From positions 23,656 through 87,655 of the forward strand of contig FCNR01000072.1 in assembly GCA_900016875.1 (NCBI GenBank): DNA of 64,000 nucleotides. Direction: 5' to 3'. Of this stretch, positions 58,624 to 64,000 are shown in pieces; within the stretch, counting starts at the first letter, position 1; every line of letters starts with the position of its first letter. The notes under the pieces were generated by a model. That model was not told where the DNA came from and searched no databases. It was given only the letters and a program-made list of their open reading frames with translations. This stretch comes from Eubacteriaceae bacterium CHKCI004 (GTDB lineage Bacteria; Bacillota; Clostridia; Lachnospirales; Lachnospiraceae). Position numbers and translations under genes: made by a program.

Positions 58624-60429
58624 ATGGAAGAAGTAAAAGCAGTCCCGAAAAGAGAGGAATGCGACCCGAAATACCAGTGGCATATCGAGGATTTATACGC
58701 CTCCGATGACCTCTGGCAGAAAGATTATGAACTTCTGGAAAAGAGCATCCCGGAGCTTGCGTCCTATGAGGGAAGACTGGGAGAGAGCGTTCATACATTT
58801 CTGGAATATATGAATAAAAAGCAGGAGATCATGAAGCGTTTTGAAGCGGTTTACGTTTATGCCAATCAGAAGTATCATGAGGATACGGGAAACGCAGTCT
58901 ACCAGAAGCTGACGGCGCAGGCGCAGATGCTTTCTCTGAAGCTGAGCAGCGTAACAGTATTTGAGGAACCGGAGCTGCTGGCTGTGGGAAAAGAAACCGT
59001 TGACGGCTGGTTTAAAGAGACAGAGGACATGGAACTGTACCGGAGATTCTTTTATGAACTGTTTCGTCAGCAGGAGCATGTGCTTTCCAAAGAGATGGAG
59101 GCGGTCCTTGCTGATGTGAGCGATATGTCCGAGGATATTTCAAACATTTTCTCCATGTTCAATAACGCGGATGTGAAGTTTCCATCTATCAAAGGAAAGG
59201 ACGGGGAGGAGATTCCGGTGTCTCACGGGCGATACAGTCTGCTCATGGAGAGCCGGGACCGGGATGTGAGAAAAGAAGCTTTTTCTTCTGTCTATTCTCA
59301 ATACGGACAGTACAGAAATACTTTGGCTGCCACCTACAGCGCTAACCTGAAGAGCAGCGCCTTTTTTGCAAAAATGCGGCGCTATGATTCAGCGCTTGCC
59401 ATGGCTCTTGACGGAGGCGAGATTCCTGTTTCTGTATATACACAGCTCATTGACACTGTACATGAGAGTCTGCCTCTGATGTACCGCTATGTGGCGCTTC
59501 GCAAAAAAGCGCTGGGCGTGGATGAGCTTCACATGTATGACCTTTATGCGCCGATGGTGGATGAGGTCAGCATGAAGATTCCTTTTGAGGAAGCAAAGGA
59601 AATAGTCAAAAAAGGACTGGAGCCTCTGGGAGAAGAATATATTCAAGTGCTTTCTGAAGGTATGGACGGCGGCTGGATTGACGTCTATGAGAATCAGGGT
59701 AAGAGAAGCGGCGCTTATTCCTGGGGAGCCTACGGCTGCCATCCGTTCGTGCTCATGAACTATCAGGATAATCTTAACAATGTGTTTACCCTGGCTCATG
59801 AGATGGGACATTCCATGCATTCCTATTATTCCGATAAGAATCAGCCGTACCTTTACGCCGGCTATCGCATTTTTGTGGCGGAGGTGGCTTCCACCTGCAA
59901 TGAGGCGCTGCTGATGGAATATCTTCTCAGGCATACGGAAGATAAGAAAGAAAAAGCTTACCTGATCAATTATTTTCTGGAGCAGTTTAAAGGAACTCTC
60001 TACCGCCAGACTATGTTTGCGGAGTTTGAGAAGATCACCCATGAGATGGCGGGAAGAGGAGAACCGCTGACCGCGGAGATATTAAACGACATTTATTATA
60101 AACTCAATGAACAGTATTTTGGAGACGGCATCGTCATTGATAAGGAGATTGCCCTGGAATGGTCGAGAATTCCGCATTTTTACACGCCATTTTATGTATA
60201 TCAGTACGCGACAGGATACTCCGCGGCTATCGCCATCAGCCGGAAGATCTTAAGCGGCGACGCGGCTGCCAGAGAAGGATATATGAAGTTCTTAAGCGGC
60301 GGCAGCTCCATGAATCCGATCGACCTGTTAAAGCTCTGCGGCGTGGATATGACCACACCGGAGCCGGTGCAGTCGGCACTCAGGCTGTTTGGCGAGCTGC
60401 TGGATGAGATGGAAGAACTTCTGGCATGA
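58624..60429 (+). CDS. pepF: Oligoendopeptidase F
   Basis: 601 aa, typical M3B length. It is a cytoplasmic zinc metallopeptidase that cleaves short peptides. The HEXXH motif is at His392-Glu393-x-x-His396 (LAHEMGHSMHSYYS), with the downstream Glu ligand in FVAEVASTCNEAL. N-terminal PKREECDPKYQWHIEDLY and C-terminal YQYATGYSAAIAIS are also family-typical. RBS AAAGGCGG precedes ATG 58624. Confidence 0.95.
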   Translation: MEEVKAVPKREECDPKYQWHIEDLYASDDLWQKDYELLEKSIPELASYEGRLGESVHTFLEYMNKKQEIMKRFEAVYVYANQKYHEDTGNAVYQKLTAQAQMLSLKLSSVTVFEEPELLAVGKETVDGWFKETEDMELYRRFFYELFRQQEHVLSKEMEAVLADVSDMSEDISNIFSMFNNADVKFPSIKGKDGEEIPVSHGRYSLLMESRDRDVRKEAFSSVYSQYGQYRNTLAATYSANLKSSAFFAKMRRYDSALAMALDGGEIPVSVYTQLIDTVHESLPLMYRYVALRKKALGVDELHMYDLYAPMVDEVSMKIPFEEAKEIVKKGLEPLGEEYIQVLSEGMDGGWIDVYENQGKRSGAYSWGAYGCHPFVLMNYQDNLNNVFTLAHEMGHSMHSYYSDKNQPYLYAGYRIFVAEVASTCNEALLMEYLLRHTEDKKEKAYLINYFLEQFKGTLYRQTMFAEFEKITHEMAGRGEPLTAEILNDIYYKLNEQYFGDGIVIDKEIALEWSRIPHFYTPFYVYQYATGYSAAIAISRKILSGDAAAREGYMKFLSGGSSMNPIDLLKLCGVDMTTPEPVQSALRLFGELLDEMEELLA

Positions 60430-60482
60430 CCGGAAGATAAAACTGCCGATAGCGGCAGGAAAATAGCAGAAAGGGGAAAACA

Positions 60483-61148
60483 ATGTTTGAATTTTCATTG
60501 CTGAAAAGTCTGTTCTTTGAGATGGACAAATATAAAATGGAGGGGATCACCCAGACGAAAAAGGGAAAGTCTACCTACCGGGAGAAAGAAGTGCATTATG
60601 AAAATGTGCCGGAAATCACCACGATCACGGCGGAGGAAAGGATTCTTCCTTACGTGGACCGATATTATTTTTATGTCAACGACGAGCGGATGCCGGCGGA
60701 TTTGAAACGACCGGAAGTAAAACAGGTCATTTATGAATTTTATAAAGAACATTTTCCAAAATATCTGAAAGACGGAATACCGGAAGATCTGACGGACGTG
60801 AATATCCTGGACTGCTTTGAGGTGTTCAATATGCCGGATTACCGGCCGAAGCACGCGTTCCCGGGACTGGTAACCCTGGAGGACATCAGAAACGGAAATA
60901 TCCACGATGAGGATAAACCGCGCCATTCCTTCCCGGGGCTGGAGCTTTTCTCCGGCAGAAAGCGGGAAGACGGAAAGCCGTCCATAGCCGATTATGAAGG
61001 ATACACTGCCTTTGACGGAGACCGGGACAGCGCACAGAATAAGATTGACGAGATGAAAAAGCAGTTCGCCTCCCAGCTTGACAGCATGAATGTAGACGGG
61101 ATGCTTGATGACATTTTAAAAGAGGAGGATCCGGAACATGTATCGTGA
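60483..61148 (+). CDS. Hypothetical protein overlapping the DUF815 ATPase gene
   Basis: 221 aa, soluble and charged. It has two short near-repeats ([16 protein letters not shown] and [14 protein letters not shown]) and an acidic helical C terminus ([17 protein letters not shown]). I do not recognise a domain. It overlaps the following DUF815 gene by 11 nt, so translation is coupled and the product is likely a partner or substrate adaptor of that ATPase (inference). RBS AAAGGGGAAAA precedes ATG 60483. Confidence 0.7.
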   Translation: MFEFSLLKSLFFEMDKYKMEGITQTKKGKSTYREKEVHYENVPEITTITAEERILPYVDRYYFYVNDERMPADLKRPEVKQVIYEFYKEHFPKYLKDGIPEDLTDVNILDCFEVFNMPDYRPKHAFPGLVTLEDIRNGNIHDEDKPRHSFPGLELFSGRKREDGKPSIADYEGYTAFDGDRDSAQNKIDEMKKQFASQLDSMNVDGMLDDILKEEDPEHVS

Positions 61149-62436
61149 AGTATCGAAGCTGATTTTATATAGAAATCTGGGAGAAGACAGTATTCTGCGG
61201 AGGCTCTCTGAGATATTTAAACGCTTTGACAGCTGTCATTATCGCAGCGAGGAACTGATTACAGATATTTACAGAGAGGTAAAAGCAATTCTCGATCTGG
61301 CGACCACCTACGGTTTTGACAAGAATCTCTGGCACAATTATCTGACCTTTGTGCTGGTGACCAATGAGAATTCCTTCAGCCTTACCTGTGAAAAAGTGGG
61401 AGCCAATGACGGGACAGTCAATCATTTTGCGCGGAATGATTTTCAGGCGTTTATGAACCTGTTCCATTATGATTTCCGTCCGATAGAAGAAACACTGGGT
61501 ATCGACTGTTTCTCCACCCTGCTTGAATATAAGGCGGTTGTCAAGCAGGAGCGCATGTACAATAAAAATGTCAGCGAGAAGGTCAGAGCGCTCTCAGATG
61601 AGCTGGCCGCTGCAGAAAATGTGGAGCAGTTTTTTGATGCAGTGGTGACTTTCTACAAAAAATACGGCGTGGGAATGTTTGGGCTGAATAAAGCTTTCCG
61701 TATTGTGGAGAAGAATGGCGAACCGGATTTTGTGCCGATCAATAATCTGGATAAAGTGGTCCTTGATGATCTCACCGGATATGAGATTCAGAAAAAGAAA
61801 CTCATTGATAATACGGAAGCTTTTGTCAATGGGAGAGAGGCGAATAATTGTCTGCTTTATGGAGATGCCGGAACAGGTAAATCCACCAGCATTAAAGCGA
61901 TTTTAAATGAATACTATGACCGGGGTCTGCGAATGATAGAGATCTACAAACATCAATTTAAATATTTGTCCCAAGTTATCAGCCATGTGAAGAACCGCAA
62001 CTATCGTTTTGTCATTTACATGGACGACCTGTCTTTCGAGGAATTTGAGATTGAGTACAAATATCTCAAGGCGGTTATCGAGGGCGGTATGGAGACAAGG
62101 CCGGACAATGTGCTCATCTACGCTACGTCCAACCGCCGTCACCTGATTCGGGAGACCTGGAACGACCGTTCTGACATGGATCAGGAACTGCACCGTTCCG
62201 ATACCATGCAGGAAAAACTGTCTCTGGTATACCGGTTTGGAATTACCATCAACTTCTCCAAACCGTCCCAGAAAGAATACTTCGAGATTGTCCGCAATCT
62301 GGCGAAGAAATATCCGCAGATTACTCTGTCTGACGAAGAACTCTGCGCCCAGGCCAACAAATGGGAGCTGTCCCACGGGGGAACTTCCGGCAGGACCGCA
62401 CAGCAGTTTATCAGTTATCTGGCTGGACAAATGTAA
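61138..62436 (+). CDS. DUF815-family AAA+ ATPase
   Basis: 432 aa. The helical N-terminal ~200 residues are followed by the DUF815 P-loop core: [20 protein letters not shown] (Walker A about residues 242-250), [20 protein letters not shown] (Walker B-like), [18 protein letters not shown] (sensor 1 Asn, box VII-like Arg) and [20 protein letters not shown]. This is a widespread family of AAA+ proteins with no established function. The conserved overlapping upstream gene is the best lead to a partner. Confidence 0.9.
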   Translation: MYREVSKLILYRNLGEDSILRRLSEIFKRFDSCHYRSEELITDIYREVKAILDLATTYGFDKNLWHNYLTFVLVTNENSFSLTCEKVGANDGTVNHFARNDFQAFMNLFHYDFRPIEETLGIDCFSTLLEYKAVVKQERMYNKNVSEKVRALSDELAAAENVEQFFDAVVTFYKKYGVGMFGLNKAFRIVEKNGEPDFVPINNLDKVVLDDLTGYEIQKKKLIDNTEAFVNGREANNCLLYGDAGTGKSTSIKAILNEYYDRGLRMIEIYKHQFKYLSQVISHVKNRNYRFVIYMDDLSFEEFEIEYKYLKAVIEGGMETRPDNVLIYATSNRRHLIRETWNDRSDMDQELHRSDTMQEKLSLVYRFGITINFSKPSQKEYFEIVRNLAKKYPQITLSDEELCAQANKWELSHGGTSGRTAQQFISYLAGQM

Positions 62437-62553
62437 AGAAGAACAGAAATTACATTTTCGCACCACATTTTCATGGTAAAATGTTACAGAAAAGTTACAA
62501 AATCATCCAGAACTTGTGGAAACAAGGCCGGAATCAAGGAAAAGGAGGTATTT

Positions 62554-63849
62554 ATGATGCGATTGCAATGGAAAAGCAGACTTTTTGTATTGCTGGCAGC
62601 AGGGGTTCTTGCCTGCGGCATGGCGGGTTATTCCGTGAAGGCGGCGGAAACGTCCGGCGGCACCGGTACGGAGACGACGACACCGGGGGATTCGGAAACT
62701 ACGGAGACGATTGATATTTCCGGTTTTGAAGTGACTTTGGCCAATAATGAGTATACATATTCCGGAAGTGCTATCACACCGGAGGTTACTGTCAAGGGCA
62801 CAGTGCAGAATGATAATACAGGAGACAGCGGAACAGGAACCGGCGATGGATCTGATACTGGTAATGCCGGCGCGCAGACCGGAGATACCGAAACTGGCGG
62901 AGAGAACGGCAGCGGCGATTCCGGGGCTGATACATCTCAGGAAGTGACCCTGGTACAAGGTACTGATTACACAGTAAAATACGATAATAATACCAATGCA
63001 GGAGAAGCTAGTGTCACAGTGGAGGGCATTAATAATTATACGGGAACTAAAACGGTTACCTTTACCATCAATAAGAAAGATATCGCTGATTTGCAGATGG
63101 AAGGCAAAGACAAGGTATACCGGGGCAGTCCGATTAATGCCGATGTAAATATGTATTATAATGATATAAAGCTGGAGCGCGGCAAAGATTACCGGGTGAA
63201 AGATTATGTGAATAATGAAAATGTGGGAACGGCTTCCGCCACAGTAAAGGGCATCGGGAACTATACCGGAGAGAGAACGATGACTTTTGAGATATCTGCG
63301 AAGAATATTTACGACCTGCCATACACACCGAACCTTTCGGATAAAACCTACACCTATACCGGAAAGGCCCTGACTCCGAAAGTGGAATTTACCTTTACGG
63401 TTACCGGTAAACAGAATGCGGTGCTGGGAAAAAGGATACTGACGGAAGGTACGGATTATACGATCAGCTACGTGGATAACAAAAAGGTTGGCGTAGCGAA
63501 CGTTATGGTCATCGGCAAAGGCAATTTCACAGGATCAAGGATCATGAGTTTCAAGATCCGCCCTCAGGAAACCAAGCTGAAAAAGCTTGTGAAGGGTAAG
63601 AAGCAGATCAAAGCGAAGTGGGCGGAAAAGGAAAAACAGGTTACCGGATATGTTGTTATGTGTTCCACAAAGAAAGATTTTTCTTCCAACGTGAAGAAGG
63701 TTAAGGTAAAAAAGGGAACAAAGAAATATACATTTAAGAATCTCAAATCAAAGAAAAAATATTTTGTGAGAGTGCGTACTTATAAGAAAGCGGCCGGCAT
63801 GACATATTATTCAGAATGGTCCAACGTTTTGAAAATCAAGACCAGATAA
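62554..63849 (+). CDS. Secreted repeat protein with Ig-like (YDG/MBG-type) repeats and a C-terminal FnIII-like domain
   Basis: 431 aa from ATG 62554 (AAAGGAGG 5 nt upstream; ATG 62557 is adjacent). Signal peptide about residues 1-30. A Thr/Gly/Asp-rich, low-complexity linker (about 88-128) interrupts the first repeat. Three related beta repeats each have a YTYSGxAxTPxVxV start, GTDYTVxYxxNxxxGxAxV, and a closing GNYTGxxTxTFxI. The second is degenerate (KVYRGSPINADV). The final ~85 residues are a Lys-rich FnIII-like domain (TGYVVMCSTKKDFSS; KKYFVRVRTYKK) like that of the protein at 10835. No enzyme motif; probably an adhesive surface protein. Confidence 0.8.
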   Translation: MMRLQWKSRLFVLLAAGVLACGMAGYSVKAAETSGGTGTETTTPGDSETTETIDISGFEVTLANNEYTYSGSAITPEVTVKGTVQNDNTGDSGTGTGDGSDTGNAGAQTGDTETGGENGSGDSGADTSQEVTLVQGTDYTVKYDNNTNAGEASVTVEGINNYTGTKTVTFTINKKDIADLQMEGKDKVYRGSPINADVNMYYNDIKLERGKDYRVKDYVNNENVGTASATVKGIGNYTGERTMTFEISAKNIYDLPYTPNLSDKTYTYTGKALTPKVEFTFTVTGKQNAVLGKRILTEGTDYTISYVDNKKVGVANVMVIGKGNFTGSRIMSFKIRPQETKLKKLVKGKKQIKAKWAEKEKQVTGYVVMCSTKKDFSSNVKKVKVKKGTKKYTFKNLKSKKKYFVRVRTYKKAAGMTYYSEWSNVLKIKTR

Positions 63850-63876
63850 CTTGAAACGTTTTCAGAAATGAACGGT

Positions 63877-63923
63877 TCCGTCGCAGTAACGGTCTAACGA
63901 CCGTAACTGCTGACGGACTTTTT
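63877..63923 (+). terminator. Terminator after the last gene
   Basis: TCCGTCGCAGTAACGGTC (63877-63894) pairs with 63899-63917 (GACCGTAACTGCTGACGGA) with one bulge and one mismatch, followed by CTTTTT. Confidence 0.8.
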
Positions 63924-63993
63924 GTGCGCATTTTCAGCAGAATCTGTTTGCTTTGGCTACAATTACAGCGCTTGCGCTGCTGAAAAAGCGCAC
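63924..63993. repeat. 17-bp inverted repeat at the right edge
   Basis: GTGCGCATTTTCAGCAG (63924-63940) and CTGCTGAAAAAGCGCAC (63977-63993) are inverted repeats with one mismatch. The loop contains CAGCGCTTGCGCTG, a smaller palindrome. It may belong to a converging gene beyond the window or be a repeat element. Confidence 0.6.
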
Positions 63994-64000
63994 TGATCTA

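Overview
The window looks like the chromosome of an anaerobic gut Firmicute, most probably a member of the Lachnospiraceae. Supporting signs are a large Bacillus/Clostridium-type SRP RNA, formate-tetrahydrofolate ligase, ATP-dependent PEP carboxykinase, a class I lysyl-tRNA synthetase, many secreted Lys-rich-tailed Ig/fibronectin-like proteins, and strong AGGAGG ribosome binding sites. The genus assignment is inference. There is no rRNA, CRISPR array or prophage. One tRNA (Leu, anticodon CAG) and one complete IS3-family element are present.

Layout. 1-142: tail of an iron-alcohol-dehydrogenase-type gene, probably glycerol dehydrogenase. 0.2-3.1 kb: a small secreted protein, then fhs behind a structured leader that has its own promoter and terminator. 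3.2-6.9 kb: an AT-rich secreted PPC/Ig protein followed by an IS150-like IS3 element with a textbook -1 frameshift signal. 7-12.2 kb: a TPR/DUF6273-type membrane protein, ribokinase, a class V cysteine desulfurase, a secreted FnIII-like protein and a small membrane protein. 12.3-16.1 kb (minus strand): pckA with a long perfect hairpin in its leader, and a DUF885 lipoprotein. 16.2-22.3 kb: metG, tatD, rsmA, a DUF6128-type protein, tadA and the SRP RNA. 22.5-27.7 kb: an Rpn-type nuclease gene broken by an internal deletion, an ADP-ribosylglycohydrolase, class I lysS with an appended tRNA-binding domain, and a HAD hydrolase. 27.8-34.6 kb: a phosphorelay cluster (REC-HD-GYP regulator, free HPt, two hybrid histidine kinases). 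34.6-35.5 kb: an MNT-HEPN pair. 35.7-41.2 kb: topB fused in frame to a secreted C39-like cysteine peptidase, then an ABC-class ATPase. 41.3-43.9 kb: a sorbose-1-phosphate-reductase-like dehydrogenase and an exported trigger-factor-like lipoprotein.

44.0-52.7 kb is a coherent glycerol/dihydroxyacetone island: tpiA, dhaM-dhaK-dhaL, glpK, a GlpA-type FAD enzyme, a second FAD/NAD oxidoreductase, a DUF1667 Cys protein and glpP. Glycerol can enter glycolysis as glycerol-3-phosphate (GlpK, then the flavoenzymes) or as dihydroxyacetone (DhaKLM, fed by a glycerol dehydrogenase). Both routes converge on DHAP and the local triose-phosphate isomerase. GlpP is a glycerol-3-phosphate-responsive antiterminator. 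Three leaders in the island carry strong terminators downstream of a shared 9-nt motif, two of them with nearly identical promoter and hairpin design, and these are the obvious candidate targets.

52.8-64 kb: tRNA-Leu, a cupin, a LysR regulator, a small hypothetical gene on the minus strand, a secreted transglutaminase/Ig protein, a zinc-ribbon membrane protein with a partner, pepF, a DUF815 AAA ATPase with an overlapping upstream gene, and a secreted Ig/FnIII repeat protein.

The observations most worth following up are the topB-peptidase fusion, the GlpP-type leader set, the fhs leader with mutually exclusive hairpins, the pckA leader hairpin, and the class I LysRS fusion.
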